Below the pieces are notes generated by a model, which had not been told where the DNA came from, did not search any database, and saw only the letters and a program-made list of their open reading frames with translations. Source: UBA4744 sp963707435 (lineage in GTDB: Bacteria > Actinomycetota > Acidimicrobiia > Spongiisociales > UBA4744). From it: a DNA stretch of 64,000 bases. Below are positions 43,391-51,943 of the stretch, piece by piece; within the stretch, counting starts at the first letter, position 1, and each line of letters starts with the position of its first letter. Made by a program: the position numbers and the translations under genes. The stretch covers positions 124,001 through 188,000 of the forward strand of contig CAVPPF010000006.1 in assembly GCA_963707435.1 (NCBI GenBank), read 5' to 3'.

Positions 43391-44074
43391 ATGCCCGCCG
43401 CACTAATCATTGAAGACGACCAGAGGATTCGCGAGACGCTGGCCCGGCGTTTGGCCGAGCGAGGCTATGACGTCGTGACGGCGGGAACCGGTCTCGAAGG
43501 TCTCGAGACGGTCATCGGGCAAGCCCCCGACGTTGTGGTTCTCGATCTCGGCTTGCCTGATGTCGACGGGCGAGAAGTGCTCAAGATGATCAGAGCGGTC
43601 AGTACGGTGCCGGTCATTGTGGCCACTGCCCGGGATGACGAGACAGAGATCGTGAAGGTGCTCGACGCCGGAGCCGACGACTACGTTGTGAAGCCGTTCT
43701 CGGCCGACCAGCTCGAAGCTCGAATTCGGGCGGTACTCCGGCGCGGCGGCGGTGACGATCCGACAACTTCGATCGAGGTGGGTGCGTTGGTCATCGATCC
43801 CCAGGCCAGGGAAGCTCGTCTCGCTGATCGTGACCTCGAGCTGACCCGGAAGGAATTCGACCTGCTGCAGTATCTGGCCGAACGGGCCGGGACCGTGATC
43901 GGCAAACGGGAACTCCTGGCAGAAGTATGGCGCCAACCGTACGGCGGCGCCGACAAAACGGTCGACGTTCACCTGTCCTGGCTGCGGAGGAAGCTGGGTG
44001 AGTCCGCAGCCGAGCCCGCATACCTGCATACGGTGCGGGGGGTCGGGGTCAAGCTCACTGCCCCTCCACCGTGA
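43391..44074 (+). CDS. OmpR-family response regulator
   Basis: This 227-aa DNA-binding regulator has a receiver domain with acidic pocket IIEDD, phosphoacceptor Asp52 in VVLDLGLPD, Thr79 and Lys101 in VVKPFSAD. A winged-helix domain follows (LELTRKEFDLLQYLAERAG, then VDVHLSWLRRKLGE and VRGVGVKL). It is the partner of the kinase that follows with a four-base overlap. The phased repeats upstream suggest autoregulation. Confidence 0.94.
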   Translation: MPAALIIEDDQRIRETLARRLAERGYDVVTAGTGLEGLETVIGQAPDVVVLDLGLPDVDGREVLKMIRAVSTVPVIVATARDDETEIVKVLDAGADDYVVKPFSADQLEARIRAVLRRGGGDDPTTSIEVGALVIDPQAREARLADRDLELTRKEFDLLQYLAERAGTVIGKRELLAEVWRQPYGGADKTVDVHLSWLRRKLGESAAEPAYLHTVRGVGVKLTAPPP

Positions 44075-45363
44075 GGCGAAGGCTCGCGCTGGTCTCGGCG
44101 GCGGTTACCGCCATGGTGGTGCTGGCCTTCGTTATTCCTCTGGCAGGGTTGGTGCGATCCCTTGCCCGGGACCGGGTCCTCGTGAGCGCCGAGCGCGAGG
44201 CGCAAACGCAGGCGCAGGCGCTGAGCGTTGTTCTTCCTGAAGCCGGCGTTGCCGCAGCACAGGCGCTGATCGGCTCAGGTGTCCTGCCTAACGATGAGCA
44301 ACTGACCGTGGCATTGCCGGATGGGGCCATGCTGGGCGTTGAGGTCCCGTTCGACGATGGGTTTGCGAGAGCGGCCGGTGGTGAAGCGTTTCGGCAGACC
44401 GTGCCGGGTGGAGAAGCGATCTTCGTTCCCGTGTTTCTTGCCGAGCAATCATCCGCCGCCGTGGTGCGCGTGTTCGTAGCCGACGAAGAGCTCACGAGGA
44501 ATGTCGGAGCATCCTGGGCGATTCTCGGCGCCCTCGGCCTGGCACTGATCGTATTAGCGGCTCTGGTCGCAGACCGTCTAGCGCGCTCCATCATCAAACC
44601 GGTCCAGGATCTCTCCGCGGCTGCCCATCGGATGGGTGAGGGCGACCTCGATGCGCGGGTGGAGGCGGGCGGACCTCCCGAAATCGTTGAAGTAGGTCAG
44701 GCTTTCAACCGGCTCGGTACCCAGATCGGCAGTCTGATCTCCCAGGAGAGGGAATCGGTGGCCGATCTGTCCCATCGGCTCCGGACCCCGCTCACCGCAC
44801 TCCGGCTCGATGCCGGTGCCGTATCGGATCCCGAAGTCTCGACCCGCCTGACCGAGGATCTCGACGAACTGGAGAGAACGGTCGACCATGTGATCCATCA
44901 AGCGCGCCGCCGGGTCAGAGAAGGCCCGGGCGTCATCGCCGATGTCTCAGAGATCGTTCGGGACCGGCTCGCATTCTGGGGCGCTCTGGCGGAGGATCAA
45001 GGCCGGGAGTGGTCGAGCCGGGTTGAGCCGGGTCCGCTCCACACCGTCGCGCCTGCCGGCGACGTTGCTGCTGCGCTCGACGCGTTGCTGGGCAATGTCC
45101 TCGCTCACACACCGGACGGTGTCTCCTATTCGTTGGACCTGCGCCGGCAGGGCGGGTTCATTGTGCTCACGCTGCAGGATCAAGGACCGGGCTTCTCCAA
45201 TCCGGCCGCGATCGAACGGGGGGCCAGTTCGTCCGGGTCGACCGGCCTGGGGCTCGACATCGTGCGGCGAACTGCCGAGGCCAGCGGCGGAGACCTGACG
45301 ATCAGCCGATCCGGCGACCCGGGAGCCCGGGTCATCGTCCGGTTCGGGTTGACCGGGGCCTGA
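44071..45363 (+). CDS. Sensor histidine kinase
   Basis: This 430-aa membrane kinase has a first helix (residues about 7-28) and an external sensor region of about 120 residues. A second helix (WAILGALGLALIVLAALVAD) follows, then a HAMP domain, the H-box SHRLRTPLTALRLD with the phosphorylated His, and an ATPase domain with GNVLAHTPDG, DQGPGF and GSTGLGLDIV. The external region has no recognised fold. The GTG start overlaps the response regulator stop. Confidence 0.93.
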   Translation: MRRRLALVSAAVTAMVVLAFVIPLAGLVRSLARDRVLVSAEREAQTQAQALSVVLPEAGVAAAQALIGSGVLPNDEQLTVALPDGAMLGVEVPFDDGFARAAGGEAFRQTVPGGEAIFVPVFLAEQSSAAVVRVFVADEELTRNVGASWAILGALGLALIVLAALVADRLARSIIKPVQDLSAAAHRMGEGDLDARVEAGGPPEIVEVGQAFNRLGTQIGSLISQERESVADLSHRLRTPLTALRLDAGAVSDPEVSTRLTEDLDELERTVDHVIHQARRRVREGPGVIADVSEIVRDRLAFWGALAEDQGREWSSRVEPGPLHTVAPAGDVAAALDALLGNVLAHTPDGVSYSLDLRRQGGFIVLTLQDQGPGFSNPAAIERGASSSGSTGLGLDIVRRTAEASGGDLTISRSGDPGARVIVRFGLTGA

Positions 45364-45366
45364 GGG

Positions 45367-46632
45367 CTAACCGGCCTCGGAGCGGAGCCGGACGACCGGG
45401 GCCGCGGGAGGCTCCGTTGCGGCCGAACGATCGATTTCATGGCTGATCTCGTCGACGAGGAACAAGAGTTCTGAACGGATCTGTTCGAGAGATCCGTGGA
45501 CGCTCTCGACGGATGTCTTGATGTCGGTCAGCGACCGGCGGTTGTTGGTGAACAACTGTGCGAGCTGGCGAAGCCGCTGCATCCGGTCGTTGAGGAAACC
45601 CCGGTCGAGGTCGGCGGTCGCCCGGTCGTTGCTCTTGTCGAGCAACATCTCGGCGATGCGGAGGGCTACCGCCAGCATGGTGCCGTCGCCTTCGTCGACG
45701 ATCAGGATACGGTCGCCGTACACCCCCAGCGGTCCCACCTCTCGCGGGAAGGCGTCCCGGGCGGACACGCAGATCGCGAAGTCCGCCGAGCGGTTGGCCA
45801 TGGCCCGATCGAGTTCTTCGAGGATGCCGTCCTTGCCGGTCAGGTTGATGCGGCCGGCGTTCTTGGCTTCGATGACGATGCGACGGTCCGAGGGGAGGGA
45901 CACGACGAAGTCCCCGACCAGCTTTTCGGCTCCCAGGTCACCCTTGAGACGGCCGGTCCGCTCGACCACGCATCCAGCGCTTCGAACCGTCGTGCGGAGA
46001 GCCTCTTCGATTGCATCTTCGAAATCGAAACCTTTGTGCGTTCCGCGGTCGGATTCAATCTGCTTGCCCCGCTCGTGCATGAGGAGATCGCGCAATTCGA
46101 CGAACCGCTCGTCGATGGAATTGGCGAGGCGAGCAAGCGCCGACCCGTCTGCGTCGGGATCGAGCATGCCCCGCAGCCGGGCCTCGAGCATTCCTTCCGG
46201 ACCGAGGAGGTCGTTCACCTGGTCCAGGAATCGGGCGGTGTGGCTGTCGGTGAAGTCCGGGTTGAAGCTGCGCAGGAACCCGTCCCTCCAATTGGCGAAC
46301 TCGTCGAGGGCGCGACCGACCAGCGACGAGCGGAGGTCGGGATCGAAGTGCTCCGTAAAGGACGCACGGGCAGCGAGCAGGACCTGTTCGACCTGCGCCC
46401 GCGCCTCCGTGGTCACCTCATCCACCGAGCGGCGGACGCGTGCGTCCACCTCGGCGATGTCGACACCCAGGCCCATCGTCAGCAGACCCCGGGCGCCGAC
46501 CTCGAGCACCCGCTGTACGGTCTCGTCGTGCCGGTCCTCAGGCTGAGCCCTCAAGAGTTCGGCCAGGACTCCGTCGTCGACTTCGAGATCGTTGATGGTG
46601 ACTGCGGTCCCGCTGATGCTTATCCGTGCCAT
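45367..46632 (-). CDS. Helical protein with PD-(D/E)XK nuclease-like domain
   Basis: This 421-aa protein is mostly helical in its first half (EVTTEARAQVEQVLLAARAS), possibly coiled coil. It then has a restriction-endonuclease-like core: FDFEDAIEEAL, VVERTGR, VGDFVVSLPSDRRIVIEAKN with the D...ExK pattern and an alternating strand/helix pattern. A C-terminal long helical stretch follows (LTDIKTSVESVHGSLEQIRS). It resembles DUF2130/RmuC-like nuclease-fold proteins but no close family was recognised. It is divergent from the two dynamin-like GTPase genes with about 65 bases between starts. Confidence 0.65.
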   Translation of the reverse strand: MARISISGTAVTINDLEVDDGVLAELLRAQPEDRHDETVQRVLEVGARGLLTMGLGVDIAEVDARVRRSVDEVTTEARAQVEQVLLAARASFTEHFDPDLRSSLVGRALDEFANWRDGFLRSFNPDFTDSHTARFLDQVNDLLGPEGMLEARLRGMLDPDADGSALARLANSIDERFVELRDLLMHERGKQIESDRGTHKGFDFEDAIEEALRTTVRSAGCVVERTGRLKGDLGAEKLVGDFVVSLPSDRRIVIEAKNAGRINLTGKDGILEELDRAMANRSADFAICVSARDAFPREVGPLGVYGDRILIVDEGDGTMLAVALRIAEMLLDKSNDRATADLDRGFLNDRMQRLRQLAQLFTNNRRSLTDIKTSVESVHGSLEQIRSELLFLVDEISHEIDRSAATEPPAAPVVRLRSEAG

Positions 46633-46696
46633 GAACTCAATGTATCGAGGGGGTGTGACAGGTTTGGGTATTTGGCATGTGGGACAATCCCCAGGC

Positions 46697-48418
46697 ATGC
46701 CTACGGCCGTATCACCATCCGCTGCGTTGCGGGCCTCGCTCGATGCTCTGGTCGAGCAGGTCGAAACGACTTCTTTCGACCTGCCGGCCGGCGAACGATC
46801 GCACCGGGAGGCGCTCCGCCGGGAACTGGCCTGGACGATTCGGGAGTACCTCCTTCCCCGTTTGCAGGATCTCGAAGCTCCGCTGCTGGCGGTGGTCATC
46901 GGCTCGACCGGAAGTGGCAAGTCGACCCTGGTGAATTCCCTCGCCCAGCAGCGGATCAGTGATCCCGGCCCGATCCGTCCGACCACCCGGGTCCCGGTCG
47001 TTTGGACTCATCCCGACCACGCTCACCGGTATCAGGAAGGGTTCCTCTCGGGATACGGCACGGCGGTCGACGCAACCCACCGGCTGCGAATCGTGACTTC
47101 GGACCACGAACTCCTGGCGGGAGTGACGGTCCTGGATGCGCCCGATTTCGACTCGGTCGTCGAAGGTCACCGGGAAATGGTCGACGACCTGCTGGCGGTG
47201 GCCGACCTCACCATCTTCGTGACCTCGGCCCAGCGTTATGCGGACGCCGTTCCCTGGGAGTTCCTCGAACGTGCGCGGCGGCGGCGCCTTCCGATTCTCT
47301 TCGTCGTGAACCGTCTTCCTGCGGAGGGGGCCGACGACGTCGTCGATGACTACCGTCGGCGGCTGTCCGAGCGCAAGATCTTCTCGCAAGCGGAAGCCCC
47401 CGCCATTCTCCGTATTCCCGAACAAACCATCCAATCCGAGCATGGCGGGCTTCCCGCCGGGTCCGTCGATGCTCTCAGGTCCACCCTGGAGAGGATGTCG
47501 GATCCGGAGCGGCGGCGACGGGTTGTCATATCCGCCACTCAGGGTTCGGTGCGAGACGTGGTCGACCGTAGCGTCGCGCTGGCCGATGCAAGCGAAGAGG
47601 AGGTACGCCAGATCGACGCGCTGCGACTCGCCGCCCGCCGTGCGTATCAGGCGCAGGCGGTGGAGATCGCGGAGTCGCTCAGGGGTGGAACGCTCATTCG
47701 AGCCGAGGTGTTGCGCCGGTGGCAGGATTTCCTCGGTACCGGCGAACTCCTCAAGGTGCTGACGGAGGGGGCGGGCCGGCTGCGGAAGTGGGCGACGAGG
47801 GTCTTTGGCGGTACCCGCAAAGTCGAGGAGATCAACGACGAAGCAGGCGACGAAATCGTGGTGGCCGTGGTTCGTCGGGCCGATCTGGCGGCCGGGGCCG
47901 CGGCGGCCGCCTGGGAGCTCGACCCGGCCGGAAAGGTGCTGCTGGCCTCGACCGACCGCCGCCTGTGGCATCACGATCCGCAAACGCCACAACGGGCAGG
48001 CGTGGCCATCGAGGATTGGATTGCCGGCCTGACGGAACTCATCAACGAACAGGGGGCCGGGAAGCGACGGTGGGCTCAGATGGCTTCGTTCGGCGTCAAT
48101 GCCACGGCACTGGTCGTGCTCCTGGCCGTCTTTGCGCAAACCGGGGGTATCACCGGCGCAGAGTTCGGCGTCGCGGCCGGCGCCGCCGCCGCTCAGCAGA
48201 AGATCCTCGAGCACGTGTTTGGGGGTGCGGCCGCCCGTTCCCTCATCGAAGAGGCTCGCCGGGGCCTCGTGGTGGCGCTCGAGGGTGTTCTGGTCGAGGA
48301 CGAACGCCGGTTCGTTGAAATCCTCGAGACCTACTCCGGGCGAGAGGGCCGGGCCGATGCACTGCGGCGGGATGCCTCTGAAGTGCGCGCACGGGCGGGT
48401 GAGTTCTATGGCCGCTGA
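46697..48418 (+). CDS. Dynamin-like GTPase, first of a tandem pair
   Basis: This 573-aa GTPase has P-loop GSTGSGKST (69-77), switch I Thr-Thr in IRPTTRVPV, LDAPDFDSV for the G3 motif and VVNRLPA as a G4-like site. After about residue 270 it is helical with charged stretches. One hydrophobic patch follows (VNATALVVLLAVFAQTGG) that could touch or enter the membrane. Bacterial dynamin-like proteins remodel or protect membranes. The ATG at 46697 is used; the open frame upstream overlaps the divergent gene. The stop overlaps the second GTPase by 11 bases. Confidence 0.8.
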   Translation: MPTAVSPSAALRASLDALVEQVETTSFDLPAGERSHREALRRELAWTIREYLLPRLQDLEAPLLAVVIGSTGSGKSTLVNSLAQQRISDPGPIRPTTRVPVVWTHPDHAHRYQEGFLSGYGTAVDATHRLRIVTSDHELLAGVTVLDAPDFDSVVEGHREMVDDLLAVADLTIFVTSAQRYADAVPWEFLERARRRRLPILFVVNRLPAEGADDVVDDYRRRLSERKIFSQAEAPAILRIPEQTIQSEHGGLPAGSVDALRSTLERMSDPERRRRVVISATQGSVRDVVDRSVALADASEEEVRQIDALRLAARRAYQAQAVEIAESLRGGTLIRAEVLRRWQDFLGTGELLKVLTEGAGRLRKWATRVFGGTRKVEEINDEAGDEIVVAVVRRADLAAGAAAAAWELDPAGKVLLASTDRRLWHHDPQTPQRAGVAIEDWIAGLTELINEQGAGKRRWAQMASFGVNATALVVLLAVFAQTGGITGAEFGVAAGAAAAQQKILEHVFGGAAARSLIEEARRGLVVALEGVLVEDERRFVEILETYSGREGRADALRRDASEVRARAGEFYGR

Positions 48419-50018
48419 CCTCACCGAGGCACTCGATGCGCTCGACCTCGCCGTTGCCCGGGCTGGCGGACTGATCGGCGAGGCAGCCGTACAACCGTTC
48501 GCGGAGGTATCGCTGAACGCACGGCGGCGGACTGGCTTTCTGGGCGAGACGGTGGTCGTCGCCCTGGGTGGAGGAACCGGCGTGGGGAAGAGCAGCCTGC
48601 TCAACGCCCTGGCAGGCACCACCGTGGCTGAGACCGGCGCCCTGCGACCTACCACCGACAAGCCGCTGGCCTGGATCCCCGAGAACCCCGAGCCCGGCCT
48701 GGTGCGGTTGCTCGATGATCTCGGAGTAGCGGACCGGATCGGTCAGGCAAGCCATCCCCATCTGGCGCTGCTCGACCTGCCCGATTTCGACAGCGTCGTC
48801 GGCGAGCATCGGGCCACCGTTGAACGACTGCTGCCCAGAGTGGACGCAGTTCTCTGGGTAGTGGATCCCGAGAAGTACAACGACCGGACCATCCACGCCG
48901 ACTATTTGCGCCCCCTGGCCGGTTATCAAAGCCAATTCGTATTCGCGCTGAACCAGATCGATCGGCTGGCAGAAGGCGAGCTGGCGCCGCTGCTCGCAGA
49001 TTTCGAGCAGACGCTCTGGCACGACGGGATCCCGCAGCCGACGATCTTTCCACTTGCCGCCGCTCCGCCCGGGCAGGATCCCACCGGTCTCGACCCATTG
49101 CGTTCCTATCTCACGGACAAACTCGATGCCAAACGGGTGGCAACGAGGAAGCTCGTCGAAGACCTCCGCAGGGCCGGTGAAGGTCTGATTGCAGCCACCG
49201 GGATGACTCCCGGAGTCGGCCTGGAGTACGACCGGAGATGGACCGATGCGTCGGAACGGACGACCGGTGTTCTGGGAGACATGCTCGCGGGACCGCCGGT
49301 GCTGGTCGCCGCCGAACGAGCGGGGGAGAAGATGGCCGGACGAATCGGGGGCGGACCGGTAGGACGTGCCGCCGCCGCTCTGCGGCGCAGCCCATTGGGC
49401 CGTGCCCTCGGGGCAGGGCGTGAAGAGGAAGCGGTCCGCGAGGAGACCCGCAAATGGGAAGGGCGGGCAGGTCTCGAGAAGGCGCTCGGGATTCTCGGGG
49501 AACTCGTGACCGAGCTGTCGTTTCTCGCCAAAGGTGCTTTCGGGGCCCGGATCCGCCGGGAGTTCGACGATCAGGAAATGCAGCGCCAGGTCCGCGGTGC
49601 GATCGAAGGAACGATGGCCAACGTGCGGGATCCGGGGGTGCCGGTTCCGGCCCGATGGTGGTCGGCCGCCGGGTTCGTGCAGCTGCTGTTCTTCCTCACG
49701 CTGCTCGGATGCGGGGTGTGGATCTGGGCTCAGCCCGGCTCGCTGGAGCAAGGGAATTGGCCCTGGCCGCTGATCGTTGCTGCGGCCGTTGTTTTGCTCT
49801 CGCTGGGCCTCGGCGGGTTGGTTCGCCGGAGCGGACGCACGGCAGGCCGAAAGGTCGCGCACACGTACCGGCAGGCGGTGGAATCGGAGCTGGCCGCGCA
49901 GCTGTCGAAAAGGATCGGTGTGCCCATGCGGACGGTGGTGCGCGAGCGAGCCGAGCTGGAGGGAGCCCTGGCCGAGCTGGCCGTCCAGGTCGCCCGCGCC
50001 GAGAGCAAGGTCGGGTAG
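48408..50018 (+). CDS. Dynamin-like GTPase with two C-terminal membrane helices
   Basis: This 536-aa partner GTPase has P-loop GGGTGVGKSSLLNAL (about 54-68), LRPTTDKP for switch I, LLDLPDFDSVV for G3 and ALNQIDR for G4 (NQID in place of NKxD). Two adjacent membrane helices follow (FVQLLFFLTLLGCGVWIWA and LIVAAAVVLLSLGLGGLV) and a helical C-terminus. The pair recalls IniA/IniC and DynA/DynB gene pairs of other Actinomycetota. Close overlap with the first gene suggests a heteromeric complex. Confidence 0.82.
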   Translation: MAADLTEALDALDLAVARAGGLIGEAAVQPFAEVSLNARRRTGFLGETVVVALGGGTGVGKSSLLNALAGTTVAETGALRPTTDKPLAWIPENPEPGLVRLLDDLGVADRIGQASHPHLALLDLPDFDSVVGEHRATVERLLPRVDAVLWVVDPEKYNDRTIHADYLRPLAGYQSQFVFALNQIDRLAEGELAPLLADFEQTLWHDGIPQPTIFPLAAAPPGQDPTGLDPLRSYLTDKLDAKRVATRKLVEDLRRAGEGLIAATGMTPGVGLEYDRRWTDASERTTGVLGDMLAGPPVLVAAERAGEKMAGRIGGGPVGRAAAALRRSPLGRALGAGREEEAVREETRKWEGRAGLEKALGILGELVTELSFLAKGAFGARIRREFDDQEMQRQVRGAIEGTMANVRDPGVPVPARWWSAAGFVQLLFFLTLLGCGVWIWAQPGSLEQGNWPWPLIVAAAVVLLSLGLGGLVRRSGRTAGRKVAHTYRQAVESELAAQLSKRIGVPMRTVVRERAELEGALAELAVQVARAESKVG

Positions 50019-50110
50019 CCGGGCCGGGCACACATCTTCAGGCGGCGGGAGGCTTTGCAGGTGCCGCCAAAGCCACGATTCCCGGAGCAATTCGACCTAC
50101 CCTGGATCCC

Positions 50111-50971
50111 ATGCTCGAGGCTATTAGCGACTTCTTCACCGACTCGATTCGACAGACCCAGCTCGTACAGACCGCCGTCGTGCTCGCTGGAACCATCATC
50201 CTGTGGTGGGTGTTCGTGCGGCTGGCCAACCGTGCCGTCGATCGCATGGCGCAGGGCGACGATATCGAAGCCGCGGAACGGCGTCAGCGCACGCAGACGC
50301 TGTGGAAGGCAGGTCGGCGGATGGCGGCGATCCTGTTTGTGCTCATCGGGCTGCTGACCGTGATGAATATTTGGGACATACCCATCACCGCGTTTGTGGC
50401 CGTTGGATCGGCGGTCGGCGTAGCCATCGGTTTCGGCGCCCAGAGCGCCGTGAAAGACATCATTGCCGGTTTTATGATCCTCGCTGAGGATCAATTCGGC
50501 ATCGGCGACGTCGTGCAGATCGCCGGGGTCACCGGCACCGTCGTCGACATGCCTTTGCGAGTGACCGTGCTGCGCGATCTGGACGGCAACGCCCACTATG
50601 TTCCCAACGGGGAGATCGCCGTTGCCTCGAACTTCACCCAGAGTTTCGCCCAGGTGGTCATCGATGTCTCCATTGCTTATCACGAGAGCGTCGACCGCGC
50701 CCTGGAGGTCTTCGGAGATGAGTTGCACCGGTTCGCCGCCGATCCCGACTGGTCGAGCGTTGTGCTGGAGCAGCCGGTGGTCCTCGGTGTCCAGGAGCTG
50801 GGCGACTCTTCGGTAACGATCCGGGGCTATCTCAAGGTAGCGCCGGACCAGCGGTGGTTGGTGCGTCGTGAGTTCTTCCGGAGAATCAAGAACCGGTTCG
50901 ATGCCGACTCGATCGAGATCCCGTTTCCCCAACGCACGCTGCACATCGCAAACGCAGAAGACCTGCGGTAG
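50111..50971 (+). CDS. Small-conductance mechanosensitive channel, MscS type
   Basis: This 286-aa MscS-like channel has two to three N-terminal helices and the pore helix GSAVGVAIGFGAQSAVKDI with its Gly/Ala face. The beta domain is DQFGIGDVVQIAGVTGTVVD, with the conserved VPNGEI, then the cytoplasmic alpha/beta vestibule. It would open under membrane tension to release solutes. The ATG at 50111 starts at MLEAISDFF. It lies 92 bases after the dynamin pair on the same strand, so a common membrane-stress role is possible. Confidence 0.92.
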   Translation: MLEAISDFFTDSIRQTQLVQTAVVLAGTIILWWVFVRLANRAVDRMAQGDDIEAAERRQRTQTLWKAGRRMAAILFVLIGLLTVMNIWDIPITAFVAVGSAVGVAIGFGAQSAVKDIIAGFMILAEDQFGIGDVVQIAGVTGTVVDMPLRVTVLRDLDGNAHYVPNGEIAVASNFTQSFAQVVIDVSIAYHESVDRALEVFGDELHRFAADPDWSSVVLEQPVVLGVQELGDSSVTIRGYLKVAPDQRWLVRREFFRRIKNRFDADSIEIPFPQRTLHIANAEDLR

Positions 50972-51085
50972 ATCGGCCCCACGGCCGGTTCGAGGTAGGT
51001 AGCGGGACGTCATCGAAAGGCCTTCGGCGCTCACCTTCCGCGTTTTCCGGACGCCGTCTAATCTGGCCCTTCTGGAGAGGTGCAC

Positions 51086-51943
51086 ATGACCGAGTGGCGT
51101 GATTGGTCGGCCTGGCGGCAAGTCGGCGCGGCGGCCGTCGATGAAGTTGGCAGCGCGGCGACAGTTGGAACCGCTGCGGCCCGTGCGGTTGCCGAGTTGG
51201 CGCGCAACATCGCCGATCATGCCCCTGAGGCATATCCGGATCCCATCAACGACGCGGTTGAGCTCTTGATTGAACGTCAGCCGGTCATGGCACCGATCGC
51301 CAACCTCCGCAATGTGGTGTACCTGGCGCTGCCGGGAGGCCCTGCGGCCGTTGCCGCAGCCGCAACCGAATTGGCCGAACGCCTCGAAGCCTCGACCCGC
51401 CTGATCGGCAAAACCGGTACAGAAGTGATTGCAGAAGGCTCGACCGTCCTGATCCACTCTGCTTCCAGTTCGGTGCGGTCGGTTCTCGAAGAAGCCAAGC
51501 GGTCGGTTTCCTTCAACGTCTGCTGCACGGAAGCGATGCCCATCGGAGAGGGCGTCGAGATGGCCGCCGACCTGACGGCGGGCGGGTTTGATGTGGAGCT
51601 GCTCGAAGATGATGTGGCCCTCGAGCTCCTACCGGGCATGGATCTCGTGTTGGCCGGTGCAGATGCCATCGGTCCGGGGTTCATCATCAACAAGACCGGG
51701 ACCGCAGCTCTGGCCCGCCGGGCGCGGTCGATCGGCATTCCCTTCTATCTCGTTGCGGCGGCTGAAAAAGTGCTGCCGGCCAAGCTCTTCGAGCGGGCAG
51801 TCGGCAGGCTCCGCCCTGCAAGCCTTGCCGAGGTCATCTCGCTCGATTGGTTCACCGCGGTTGTGTCGGATGTGGGGATTCTGGAACCGGATGCAGCCGT
51901 GGAGCTGGCCGCCGGACGGCCTGTTGCGGATCAGCTGCGGTAG
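51086..51943 (+). CDS. eIF2B/ribose-1,5-bisphosphate-isomerase-like protein
   Basis: This 285-aa protein of the eIF2B-alpha-like family has an N-terminal helical bundle (GTAAARAVAELARNIA) and a Rossmann-like domain. The diagnostic stretch is LAGADAIGPGFIINKTGTAA, then GIPFYLVAAAEKV and the SNA-like Cys motif FNVCCTEAMP. In bacteria such proteins act as isomerases (methylthioribose-1-phosphate or ribose-1,5-bisphosphate type) or are uncharacterised. The ATG has GGAGAGG five bases before it. It converges with the kinase/ligase fusion, overlapping by 13 bases. Confidence 0.83.
   Translation: MTEWRDWSAWRQVGAAAVDEVGSAATVGTAAARAVAELARNIADHAPEAYPDPINDAVELLIERQPVMAPIANLRNVVYLALPGGPAAVAAAATELAERLEASTRLIGKTGTEVIAEGSTVLIHSASSSVRSVLEEAKRSVSFNVCCTEAMPIGEGVEMAADLTAGGFDVELLEDDVALELLPGMDLVLAGADAIGPGFIINKTGTAALARRARSIGIPFYLVAAAEKVLPAKLFERAVGRLRPASLAEVISLDWFTAVVSDVGILEPDAAVELAAGRPVADQLR

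Noticed and set aside
45496..46962. Plus-strand open frame across the nuclease-like gene
   Set aside because: It has poor composition. The minus-strand frame has a coherent helical/nuclease-like pattern and a matching start.
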